Assembly: GCA_034769895.1 (NCBI GenBank)
Contig: CM068373.1
Coordinates: forward strand, 436,647,080-436,711,079
Origin: Magicicada septendecula
Lineage: Eukaryota; Arthropoda; Insecta; Hemiptera; Cicadidae
DNA: 64,000 nt
Direction: 5' to 3'
The notes under the pieces are model-generated. The model saw nothing but the letters and a program-made list of their open reading frames with translations. It did not search any database and had not been told where the DNA came from. Position numbers and translations under genes: made by a program. Shown one piece after another: positions 24,462 through 36,601 of this stretch (its first letter is position 1; the number at the start of each line of letters is the position of its first letter).

Positions 24462-25146
24462 AACACCAAGCTACACTCTCTCTCTCAAAATATGCAGGGG
24501 ACACTAACTCATCATTACTGCACCAACTATGAAGTGCACAAAAAACCCAGGGAAATTTATTTGCAGACATATCGTCTTCCAAATACTCGCGTGAAGCCAT
24601 TTCTTCACCCCCTACTCCAACATTAAGGGAAAATTTTCCCCCCTGCAATCCCCTTATGACTATACTTTCTTTACACTTTCTCTCTAACTCAACACACTCT
24701 AACATCTCATTATCACTCCCAATATTCTCATCATCATTTTCTAACACCATATTTCTATTTATATTGTCATAATTATCAACACCACTTACTTTATTATTCA
24801 AATTATCATTGCTACTCACCTTATTAATTAGCACCTTGTTTTTCGTCATATTGTCACTGCTACTTACCTTCTTATTCCTTATTTGACTTAATCTCTCATC
24901 TAACCTTTTATTCACTTCGTCAAATTGTTTATCAAAATTATCATTTCGTTTTTTGATCTCATTTTTCATTTCATTGAATTTTACGTTAAAATTATTTGGG
25001 ATTTCTCTAATTTCACTTTTCTGTTCGTTAAATTTTTCATCAAATTTAGCATTCTGTATATTAAAAAGTGTTTGCATCATTTTCACTATCTCGTTGTCGT
25101 CAGTCCTTTTAGTCGGGACTGGCGTTGAGTGAACACCCTCACTCAT
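24418..25146 (-). CDS. Unit 6 Gag-like ORF1 (242 aa), read-through form
   Basis: The first GA tract is 2 nt shorter than in units 1-5, so the ERERV stop is bypassed and the frame continues through SVAWCYGEKYI into the second GA tract, ending EREREREK-stop. The C-terminal extension therefore overlaps the ORF2 start region in another frame. Confidence 0.65.
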   Translation of the reverse strand: MSEGVHSTPVPTKRTDDNEIVKMMQTLFNIQNAKFDEKFNEQKSEIREIPNNFNVKFNEMKNEIKKRNDNFDKQFDEVNKRLDERLSQIRNKKVSSSDNMTKNKVLINKVSSNDNLNNKVSGVDNYDNINRNMVLENDDENIGSDNEMLECVELERKCKESIVIRGLQGGKFSLNVGVGGEEMASREYLEDDMSANKFPWVFCALHSWCSNDELVSPAYFERESVAWCYGEKYIEREREREK

Positions 25147-25420
25147 GATTTGCGATTCAGTTACACTTGTCTGGCTATCATTTACACTGTCAGTGATGCT
25201 GCCATTTTTGAAAAACAAATTTTATTTGAATATATTTCTTTCAAAATTTTACTATATATAACATCAAAAAGATATTCTATTTACCCATACTACACATAGC
25301 CTAATCATAACATAACCTTCTTACTTACGTACCTTATTTATAATTATTTACTTCAAATAACCATTCTGCTCCTCCCAGTAGGCTTGTATTTATATAAAGT
25401 CACTGTTCGGAACCGCCAAT

Positions 25421-26514
25421 TGTTAACAATCTTACAAAGTGTTATTTAATCATTTATCGGTTTGTACATAAACACTTGTTGACGTCTGTATAATTCCGAC
25501 GCCATTATTAAGGTTTGCCAAATATATATAAAATATTTACTTACCAGGGTTCTTTTCCAGCGAACAGGAAGGCAGAATAGGGTTATTTAGTAAATAAATT
25601 AATTATTTATTTTCAAAAAAATCTATTACCTTTTATTACCTTCATCACAATCATACATTGAATTCTCCCATTCAAACCCAAAGCCAACATTATCGGTTCA
25701 TTCCTGAACCCTCACTCTAACATGATTATTACATTTTTTCTTTTATTAATAAACCAAAATATAACTGAAAATTAGATTATTTAATTAATTAACCCACAAA
25801 CCAGCACCTCTATGTTAACATACTTTTCACCCGCTCATGCACACGCAAACACCCCATACCCATAGAGATCTCATTGCCTTTTAAATTGACATTATAATGA
25901 TAATATTTTGGTTTAACCCTTATTAAAGTTTTATTCAAACCACATTTTGTTGCTCCGCTGAATTTTGTCCACGTGGTCCCGTCTCCTTACGTAATTGGCT
26001 TCATCTCGGATTTTCTTCTTCCTTTTTTATATTCACCACTCTTATCGAAATTGTTAATTAAAACTCAACTTTCACTTCATTTCAATTAATACTGTATCTT
26101 TTACATATTTAGTTGTTGCAGGTGCCCGTAATTTATGTTTCGAAACTTATATTTGTGACCGGCCAGCTACGGAGTAATTTTATACTGGGCGGATTTTACT
26201 GTGTTGAGTTCTTTGTTTCTGCACACTGGGCAAGAAAGACGGCTTCGTACATGCTTTTCAAGCCGTTCACAGTGGCACACCCATGCGCAAATACGCTCCC
26301 CTCGTTGCTAACTTTCACATTCCCAGACTCATTAATGACTTTTGTGCAACAACATCACCTATGTACGGCTTGGCTTGGAACCGCACTGACTACAATGTGT
26401 TAAAAAACTGCCCAGCGTTTATGATTCAAGTGTTGTTCAGCTGGAGTGGCAATTACATTTTACAAGTATTTAAGAAAGAAAAAAAAATAAACCTCAATAG
26501 TTTGTCCCGCTACA
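25421..26514 (-). repeat. LTR-B copy 6
   Basis: Close match to copy 5 (shares AAACCTCAATAG near the element-5' end and the TGTAGC terminus). TATA box at 26184-26178. Primer-site-like TGGCGGTTCC. Confidence 0.9.
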
Positions 26515-29159
26515 AAACCCCCTCAATGAGAGGTTTTATGCCAAAGCATAAAAACTCTCATTGACACTCTCATACTTTCTAAAGGGATCAGTTGGAATAT
26601 GTTACCACAACCCCCTGCATTGTTTATATAAAAAAAAATGGTTAAATCACCCTTGGTCCAGTGGCTGTGACCGCACCTGAATGACCTTACTGGACTTCTC
26701 TCTCGAGATCCCAACACCGCAAGGCCAGACAGACGTTTGACACTCCTGCTCTGACGCGCTAGCCAGCTTAGGACCGCCGCCACAGCATCACCAGACACTG
26801 AAACATCAAATTAAAATATCAAATAGTGGCCTTGGATAATACCATATCCCTAACTGAGCTGTTTCCCCTTAGCTGTGCGCTGGTTTGCGTTAAGAAGAAC
26901 TGGTTTTTCTTAATTCTTAACACATGCATATATGAACACTTAAACTACCATGATACATTTATAAAATTCCTTTACATCATTCTCTTGTTAACTCTTTTAT
27001 AAAAATCAAAATTATTGCCCTGATTCCCATCAGAATTAAATAAACATTTCCCATTACAATATTACAAGTATCTCCCATTACTCAGATTTCATCTAAAATA
27101 TTTAAACACATTGTTAAAATTCTCTTAAACACATTATCAAAATTTAATCAAACAGAATTCATCTATATCTCCCTTCTTCTATAATTCTTAAATATTTCCC
27201 ATTTATATCTAAAATAATTCAAATTCATTTAACATTTTATAAAAATATTATTATTAACAGAAATTCTATTTATCCGGCGCTGTTAATAATAATCATCCCC
27301 TTTGTTCTCCTCCACACACCCTATTCCCCCCCTCTGAACTGCTGCGTTCAGTTGCCTCCACAAGGACTGAGGCGGAAGGAGTAAGCACTTTTTTCTTTTC
27401 CCTCACTCCCATCCTTGCTTCAGCGTTACAAAAACTTCAGGGTAAGTACCCCTACTTTTATCTTATGATATGCCCCTAAGGTCTACCACCCCTACTGAGG
27501 TGAAATAGCCTATGCTCAAAATAATCTTAGATTCCCTTAAAAACACCATTAAATTTCTAGGTTTGACCAATTTCAAAGGCAACCAACTGTGGTCAGTTTA
27601 CAATTTCTGCCCACAACTGATTGTCATCCAAAACCACGATCTGGGTTGGTAAGGCCGAGATCGCCCGAAATGTAGGGAATCTCATTTAAAACATGTTATA
27701 CATACATACAATTCATGTTTAAATTCCCCCACTAATACATAATAATAAACTCATAATTAACATTGTGATTATTACATTAAAACAAACAACTCACATTTAA
27801 CTTTGATCAAAATTTACACACCCTACATCTTTAAATTTGCATATAAAATTATAAACATTACATTTTAATTTCAATTGAACTTTTATTAATTAGCCATCAA
27901 TTATTTATCATTTACTACCATTTAAGTCTTCACAATTTCAAATTTATTATTAATATTCATATTACATTATTATTATTTCATTTCTTATTACCTTTCTACT
28001 TAACCCTTCACATTTTTATCATTGATTAGTCTGGGTGACTCCTGTATTCGCTATGCTTTCAATTGAATAGACATTTATAATCTTACTCCCTTTCTTCCTA
28101 CTAACAACCACTATTAACAACCAGATTTACATATTATGACACCAATCTCTCCATTCTAACCCCCTTCACTAATTCCACTTACCTCAATTTATTCTCCTCT
28201 TTGTACTAGGATGCGTGTACCCGAACTCTACCAACTCATTCCCTTATCGGTTCCTGACCCTTTCAGGTAACTCGTAACCCTCTTTAAATCTATTCCTCCC
28301 GCTATGACACCTGTCGCTTATGACTCCCTACACCACTACCCTTACTACAAAATATCACCATCAACAAATATATTTACCATTTACTTTACTCAGCTTCTCT
28401 ACATATAACCACTAACACCACTGTGTCCCTAAAATATCTAATACTCTCTTTGTGTTTTACTGGTATTTCAAAATTCTTATTTCTCTAACTCCCATTAACT
28501 TTAATTGACTAACTCAAATGCCTTTATTTTAATAATTATCACTCAATCTCTATCCCTTTTTAAACACTTTACATTACTGTGATCATTGACAATTGCATTA
28601 GAAAATTCATCCCTCACCTACTAATAACAATACATCTCAATATCCAAATATATTACATGCTTAATCATGTATTATTCATTAGAATCTAAATCTCATAAAA
28701 TCATTTAACTTCGTTATCAAACTTTCTTTTGTACAACGTTAATTAAGTAATTAATTTTCAATTATTTAATTCAATCCCTTTAAAATCTCACAATTACTTT
28801 CATCACGTATTTAGTCTGTAAAATTTTATAATTATTATTAATTTATACTAATTAATTGAAAATTTAATTTAATTGATAATTAATATTATCAATTTCTACT
28901 ACATATACACAGTGTTTACTTAACACATAGTACACCATAATGTAATACACAAATACATTTAACATAATGACATCAACACATAAAAGAATATACAGTCCAA
29001 CTTATTATTTGTTATCATTAACCACAAATCGTTTCATAAGACAATCCATTTCAAAACCACACTATTCACATAATTAAATGTTCATACACAATAAAACAAT
29101 TACCCTCCATCGTCGAATAACAGTCTAATCTTAGGTCTATACAAGTCATTTATTATTGA
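26515..29159 (-). repeat. Unit 7 internal noncoding region, long form
   Basis: Near-duplicate of unit 6 at a 5038-bp step, including the private ACAGAATTC change near 27154. Hairpin at 26523-26564. Confidence 0.85.
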
Positions 29160-29499
29160 CTACATTATATTAGTACTATCAATATAATACATATTTAATT
29201 TTTTATATCTTTCCACAATATCTTTTGAATTGATATGATTATTCCATATTATTGTCTCATGTACCTGGTCACGCTCGAGTATAGTCCTGTCGCCTTTAGT
29301 ATATTCTGTTAAAATCAGGTAAGTTATATTATCATCGTTAACATCATCTACTGCTATCTCAATTTCACTATAAGGTAAGTACTCATTATTATTACTTCTC
29401 TCTCCGTCTAACCTTTCTACGAATTCTTCATAATTTCTCTTTACTTTAAATATCTCTATTTCTCTCTTTCTCTCTCTCTCTCAATATATTTCTCACCAT
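29160..29499 (-). pseudogene. Unit 7 ORF2, frame broken
   Basis: 13-nt GA tract; same break as in unit 6. Confidence 0.65.
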
Positions 29500-30184
29500 A
29501 ACACCAAGCTACACTCTCTCTCTCAAAATATGCAGGGGACACTAACTCATCATTACTGCACCAACTATGAAGTGCACAAAAAACCCAGGGAAATTTATTT
29601 GCAGACATATCGTCTTCCAAATACTCGCGTGAAGCCATTTCTTCACCCCCTACTCCAACATTAAGGGAAAATTTTCCCCCCTGCAATCCCCTTATGACTA
29701 TACTTTCTTTACACTTTCTCTCTAACTCAACACACTCTAACATCTCATTATCACTCCCAATATTCTCATCATCATTTTCTAACACCATATTTCTATTTAT
29801 ATTGTCATAATTATCAACACCACTTACTTTATTATTCAAATTATCATTGCGACTCACCTTATTAATTAGCACCTTGTTTTTCGTCATATTGTCACTGCTA
29901 CTTACCTTCTTATTCCTTATTTGACTTAATCTCTCATCTAACCTTTTATTCACTTCGTCAAATTGTTTATCAAAATTATCATTTCGTTTTTTGATCTCAT
30001 TTTTCATTTCATTGAATTTTACGTTAAAATTATTTGGGATTTCTCTAATTTCACTTTTCTGTTCGTTAAATTTTTCATCAAATTTAGCATTCTGTATATT
30101 AAAAAGTGTTTGCATCATTTTCACTATCTCGTTGTCGTCAGTCCTTTTAGTCGGGACTGGCGTTGAGTGAACACCCTCACTCAT
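29456..30184 (-). CDS. Unit 7 Gag-like ORF1 (242 aa), read-through form
   Basis: As unit 6, with one private substitution (KVSRND instead of KVSSND, about residue 112). Confidence 0.65.
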   Translation of the reverse strand: MSEGVHSTPVPTKRTDDNEIVKMMQTLFNIQNAKFDEKFNEQKSEIREIPNNFNVKFNEMKNEIKKRNDNFDKQFDEVNKRLDERLSQIRNKKVSSSDNMTKNKVLINKVSRNDNLNNKVSGVDNYDNINRNMVLENDDENIGSDNEMLECVELERKCKESIVIRGLQGGKFSLNVGVGGEEMASREYLEDDMSANKFPWVFCALHSWCSNDELVSPAYFERESVAWCYGEKYIEREREREK

Positions 30185-30458
30185 GATTTGCGATTCAGTT
30201 ACACTTGTCTGGCTATCATTTACACTGTCAGTGATGCTGCCATTTTTGAAAAACAAATTTTATTTGAATATATTTCTTTCAAAATTGTACTATATATAAC
30301 ATCAAAAAGATATTCTATTTACCCATACTACACATAGCCTAATCATAACATAACCTTCTTACTTACGTACCTTATTTATAATTATTTACTTCAAATAACC
30401 ATTCTGCTCCTCCCAGTAGGCTTGTATTTATATAAAGTCACTGTTCGGAACCGCCAAT

Positions 30459-31561
30459 TGTTAACAATCTTACAAAGTGTTATTTAATCATTTATCGGTT
30501 TGTACATAAACACTTGTTGACGTCTGTATAATTCCGACGCCATTAATAAGGTTTGCCAAATATATATAAAATATTTACTTACCAGGGTTCTTTTCCAGCG
30601 AACAGGAAGGCAGAATAGGGTTATTTAGTAAATAAATTAATTATTTATTTTCAAAAAAATCTATTACCTTTTATTACCTTTATCACAATCATACATTGAA
30701 TTCTCCCATTCAAACCCAAAGCCAACATTATCGGTTCATTCCTGAACCCTCACTCTAACATGATTATTACATTTTTTCTTTTATTAATAAACCAAAATAT
30801 AACTGAAAATTAGATTATTTAATTAATTAACCCACAAACCAGCACCTCTATGTTAACATACTTTTCACCCGCTCATGCACACGCAAACACCCCATACCCA
30901 TAGAGATCTCATTGCCTTTTAAATTGACATTATAATGATAATATTTTGGTTTAACCCTTATTAAAGTTTTATTCAAACCACGTTTTGTTGCTCCGCTGAA
31001 TTTTGTCCATTTGGTCCCGTCTCCTTACGTAATTGGCTTCATCTCGGATTTTCTTCTTCCTTTTTTATATTCACCACTCTTATCGAAATTGTTAATTAAA
31101 ACTCAACTTTCACTTCATTTCAATTAATACTGTATCTGTTATACTTTTACATATTTAGTTGTTGCAGGTGCCCGTAATTTATGTTTCGAAACTTATATTT
31201 GTGACCGGCCAGCCACGGAGTAATTTTATACTGAGCGGATTTTACTGTGTTGAGTTCTTTGTTTCTGCACACTGGGCAAGAAAGACGGCTTCGTACATGC
31301 TTTTCAAGCCGTTCACAGTGGCACACCCATGCGCAAATACGCTCCCCTCGTTGCTAACTTTCACATTCCCAGACTCATTAATGACTTTTGTGCAACAACA
31401 TCACCTATGTACGGCTTGGCTTGGAACCGCACTGACTACAATGTGTTAAAAAACTGCCCAGCGTTTATGATTCAAGTGTTGTTCAGCTGGAGTGGCAATT
31501 ACATTTTACAAGTATTTAAGAAAGAAAAAAAAAATAAACCCCAATAGTTTGTCCCGCTACA
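30459..31561 (-). repeat. LTR-B copy 7
   Basis: Mosaic copy. It carries the 9-bp-containing form (CTGTATCTGTTATAC) found in copies 1-2 and 9-13, although copies 5, 6 and 8 beside it lack it, yet it keeps their TGTAGC terminus. TATA box at 31230-31224. Private CATTTGG for CACGTGG near 31009. Confidence 0.9.
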
Positions 31562-34208
31562 AAACCCCCTCAACGAGAGGTTTTATGCCAAAGCATAAAA
31601 ACTCTCATTGACACTCTCATACTTTCTAAAGGGATCATTTGGAATATGTTACCACAACCCCCTGTATTGTTTATATAAAAAAAAATGGTTAAATCACCCT
31701 TGGTCCAGTGGCTGTGACCGCACCTGAATGACCTTACTGGACTTCTCTCTCGAGATCCCAACACCGCAAGGCCAGACAGACGTTTGACACTCCTGCTCTG
31801 ACGCGCTAGCCAGCTCAGGACCGCCGCCACAGCATCACCAGACACTGAAACATCAAATTAAAATATCAAATAGTGGCCTTGGATAATACCATATCCCTAA
31901 CTGAGCTGTTTCCCCTTAGCTGTGCGCTGGTTTGCGTTAAGAAGCACTGGTTTTTCTTAATTCTTAACACATGCATATATGAACACTTAAGCTACCATGA
32001 TACATTTATAAAATTCCTTTACATCATTCTCTTGTTAACTCTTTTATAAAAATCAAAATTATTGCCCTGATTCCCATCAGAATTAAATAAACATTTCCCA
32101 TTACAATATTACAAGTATCTCCCATTACTCAGATTTCATCTAAAATATTTAAACACATTGTTAAAATTCTCTTAAACACATTATCAAAATTTAATCAAAC
32201 ACAATTCATCTATATCTCCCTTCTTCTATAATTCTTAAATTTTTCCCATTTATATCTAAAATAATTCAAATTCATTTAACATTTTATAAAAATATTATTA
32301 TTAACAGAAATTCTATTTATCCGGCGCTGTTAATAATAATCATCCCCTTTGTTCTCCTCCACACACCCTATTCCCCCCCCTCTGAACTGCTGCGTTCAGT
32401 TGCCTCCACAAGGACTGAGGCGGAAGGAGTAAGCACTTTTTTCTTTTCTCTCACTCCCATCCTTGCTTCAGCGTTACAAAAACTTCAGGGTAAGTACCCC
32501 TACTTTTATCTTATGATATGCCCCTAAGGTCTACCACCCCTACTGAGGTGAAATAGCCTATGCTCAAAATAATCTTAGATTCCCTTATTAAACACCATTA
32601 AATTTCTAGGTTTGACCAATTTCAAAGGCAACCAACTGTGGTCAGTTTACAATTTCTGCCCACAACTGATTGTCATCCAAAACCACGATCTGGGTTGGTA
32701 AGGCCGAGATCGCCCGAAATGTAGGGAATCTCATTTAAAACATGTTATACATACATACAATTCATGTTTAAATTCCCCCACTAATACATAATAATAAACT
32801 CATAATTAACATTGTGATTATTACATTAAAACAAACAACTCACATTTAACTTTGATCAAAATTTACACACCCTACATCTTTAAATTTGCATATAAAATTA
32901 TAAACATTACATTTTAATTTCAATTGAACTTTTATTAATTAGCCATCAATTATTTATCATTTACTACCATTTAAGTCTTCACAATTTCAAATTTATTATT
33001 AATATTCATATTACATTATTATTATTTCATTTCTTATTACCTTTCTACTTAACCCTTCACATTTTTATCATTGATTAGTCTGGGTGACTCCTGTATTCGC
33101 TATGCTTTCAATTGAATAGACATTTATAATCTTACTCCCTTTCTTCCTACTAACAACCACTATTAACAACCAGATTTACATATTATGACACCAATCTCTC
33201 CATTCTAACCCCCTTCACTAATTCCACTTACCTCAATTTATTCTCCTCTTTGTACTAGGATGCGTGTACCCGAACTCTACCAACTCATTCCCTTATCGGT
33301 TCCTGACCCTTTCAGGTAACTCGTAACCCTCTTTAAATCTATTCCTCCCGCTATGACACCTGTCGCTTATGACTCCCTACACCACTACCCTTACTACAAA
33401 ATATCACCATCAACAAATATATTTACCATTTACTTTACTCAGCTTCTCTACATATAACCACTAACACCACTGTGTCCCTAAAATATCTAATACTCTCTTT
33501 GTGTTTTACTGGTATTTCAAAATTCTTATTTCTCTAACTCCCATTAACTTTAATTGACTAACTCAAATGCCTTTATTTTAATAATTATCACTCAATCTCT
33601 ATCCCTTTTTAAACACTTTACATTACTGTGATCATTGACAATTGCATTAGAAAATTCATCCCTCACCTACTAATAACAATACATCTCAATATCCAAATAT
33701 ATTACATGCTTAATCATGTATTATTCATTAGAATCTAAATCTCATAAAATCATTTAACTTCATTATCAAACTTTCTTTTGTACAACGTTAATTAAGTAAT
33801 TAATTTTCAATTATTTAATTCAATCCCTTTAAAATCTCACAATTACTTTCATCACGTATTTAGTCTGTAAAATTTTATAATTATTATTAATTTATACTAA
33901 TTAATTGAAAATTTAATTTAATTGATAATTAATATTATCAATTTCTACTACATATACACAGTGTTTACTTAACACATAGTACACCATAATGTAATACACA
34001 AATACATTTAACATAATGACATCAACACATAAAAGAATATACAGTCCAACTTATTATTTGTTATCATTAACCACAAATCGTTTCATAAGACAATCCATTT
34101 CAAAACCACACTATTCACATAATTAAATGTTCATACACAATAAAACAATTACCCTCCATCGTCGAATAACAGTCTAATCTTAGGTCTATACAAGTCATTT
34201 ATTATTGA
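31562..34208 (-). repeat. Unit 8 internal noncoding region, long form
   Basis: Hairpin at 31570-31611 has one arm substitution (TCAACGAGAG). The long-only segment is present and its C tract is 8 nt. AT-rich remainder without recognisable coding. Confidence 0.85.
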
Positions 34209-34548
34209 CTACATTATATTAGTACTATCAATATAATACATATTTAATTTTTTATATCTTTCCACAATATCTTTTGAATTGATATGATTATTCCATATTA
34301 TTGTCTCATGTACCTGGTCACGCTCGAGTATAGTCCTGTCGCCTTTAGTATATTCTGTTAAAATCAGGTAAGTTATATTATCATCGTTAACATCATCTAC
34401 TGCTATCTCAATTTCACTATAAGGTAAGTACTCATTATTATTACTTCTCTCTCCGTCTAACCTTTCTACGAATTCTTCATAATTTCTCTTTACTTTAAAT
34501 ATCTCTATTTCTCTCTTTCTCTCTCTCTCTCAATATATTTCTCACCAT
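34209..34548 (-). pseudogene. Unit 8 ORF2, frame broken
   Basis: 13-nt GA tract, same break as units 6 and 7. Confidence 0.65.
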
Positions 34549-35233
34549 AACACCAAGCTACACTCTCTCTCTCAAAATATGCAGGGGACACTAACTCATC
34601 ATTACTGCACCACCTATGAAGTGCACAAAAAACCCAGGGAAATTTATTTGCAGACATATCGTCTTCCAAATACTCGCGTGAAGCCATTTCTTCACCCCCT
34701 ACTCCAACATTAAGGGAAAATTTTCCCCCCTGCAATCCCCTTATGACTATACTTTCTTTACACTTTCTCTCTAACTCAACACACTCTAACATCTCATTAT
34801 CACTCCCAATATTCTCATCATCATTTTCTAACACCATATTTCTATTTATATTGTCATAATTATCAACACCACTTACTTTATTATTCAAATTATCATTGCT
34901 ACTCACCTTATTAATTAGCACCTTGTTTTTCGTCATATTGTCACTGCTACTTACCTTCTTATTCCTTATTTGACTTAATCTCTCATCTAACCTTTTATTC
35001 ACTTCGTCAAATTGTTTATCAAAATTATCATTTCGTTTTTTGATCTCATTTTTCATTTCATTGAATTTTACGTTAAAATTATTTGGGATTTCTCTAATTT
35101 CACTTTTCTGTTCGTTAAATTTTTCATCAAATTTAGCATTCTGTATATTAAAAAGTGTTTGCATCATTTTCACTATCTCGTTGTCGTCAGTCCTTTTAGT
35201 CGGGACTGGCGTTGAGTGAACACCCTCACTCAT
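34505..35233 (-). CDS. Unit 8 Gag-like ORF1 (242 aa), read-through form
   Basis: Read-through GA phase. CALHRWC rather than CALHSWC at about residue 207, the state also seen in units 1, 2, 12 and 13. Confidence 0.65.
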   Translation of the reverse strand: MSEGVHSTPVPTKRTDDNEIVKMMQTLFNIQNAKFDEKFNEQKSEIREIPNNFNVKFNEMKNEIKKRNDNFDKQFDEVNKRLDERLSQIRNKKVSSSDNMTKNKVLINKVSSNDNLNNKVSGVDNYDNINRNMVLENDDENIGSDNEMLECVELERKCKESIVIRGLQGGKFSLNVGVGGEEMASREYLEDDMSANKFPWVFCALHRWCSNDELVSPAYFERESVAWCYGEKYIEREREREK

Positions 35234-35507
35234 GATTTGCGATTCAGTTACACTTGTCTGGCTATCATTTACACTGTCAGTGATGCTGCCATTTTTGAAA
35301 AACAAATTTTATTTGAATATATTTCTTTCAAAATTTTACTATATATAACATCAAAAAGATATTCTATTTACCCATACTACACATAGCCTAATCATAACAT
35401 AACCTTCTTACTTACGTACCTTATTTATAATTATTTACTTCAAATAACCATTCTGCTCCTCCCAGTAGGCTTGTATTTATATAAAGTCACTGTTCGGAAC
35501 CGCCAAT

Positions 35508-36601
35508 TGTTAACAATCTTACAAAGTGTTATTTAATCATTTATCGGTTTGTACATAAACACTTGTTGACGTCTGTATAATTCCGACGCCATTATTAAGG
35601 TTTGCCAAATATATATAAAATATTTACTTACCAGGGTTCTTTTCCAGCGAACAGGAAGGCAGAATAGGGTTATTTAGTAAATAAATTAATTATTTATTTT
35701 CAAAAAAATCTATTACCTTTTATTACCTTCATCACAATCATACATTGAATTCTCCCATTCAAACCCAAAGCCAACATTATCGGTTCATTCCTGAACCCTC
35801 ACTCTAACATGATTATTACATTTTTTCTTTTATTAATAAACCAAAATATAACTGAAAATTAGATTATTTAATTAATTAACCCACAAACCAGCACCTCTAT
35901 GTTAACATACTTTTCACCCGCTCATGCACACGCAAACACCCCATACCCATAGAGATCTCATTGCCTTTTAAATTGACATTATAATGATAATATTTTGGTT
36001 TAACCCTTATTAAAGTTTTATTCAAACCACGTTTTGTTGCTCCGCTGAATTTTGTCCACGTGGTCCCGTCTCCTTACGTAATTGGCTTCATCTCGGATTT
36101 TCTTCTTCCTTTTTTATATTCACCACTCTTATCGAAATTGTTAATTAAAACTCAACTTTCACTTCATCTCAATTAATACTGTATCTTTTACATATTTAGT
36201 TGTTGCAGGTGCCCGTAATTTATGTTTCGAAACTTGTATTTGTGACCGGCCAGCTACGGAGTAATTTTATACTGGGCGGATTTTACTGTGTTGAGTTCTT
36301 TGTTTCTGCACACTGGGCAAGAAAGACGGCTTCGTACATGCTTTTCAAGCCGTTCACAGTGGCACACCCATGCGCAAATACGCTCCCCTCGTTGCTAACT
36401 TTCACATTCCCAGACTCATTAATGACTTTTGTGCAACAACATCACCTATGTACGGCTTGGCTTGGAACCGCACTGACTACAATGTGTTAAAAAACTGCCC
36501 AGCGTTTATGATTCAAGTGTTGTTCAGCTGGAGTGGCAATTACATTTTACAAGTATTTAAGAAAGAAAAAAAAATAAACCCCAATAGTTTGTCCCGCTAC
36601 A
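35508..36601 (-). repeat. LTR-B copy 8
   Basis: 9-bp-lacking form with TGTAGC terminus. TATA box at 36271-36265. Primer-site-like TGGCGGTTCC. Confidence 0.9.
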
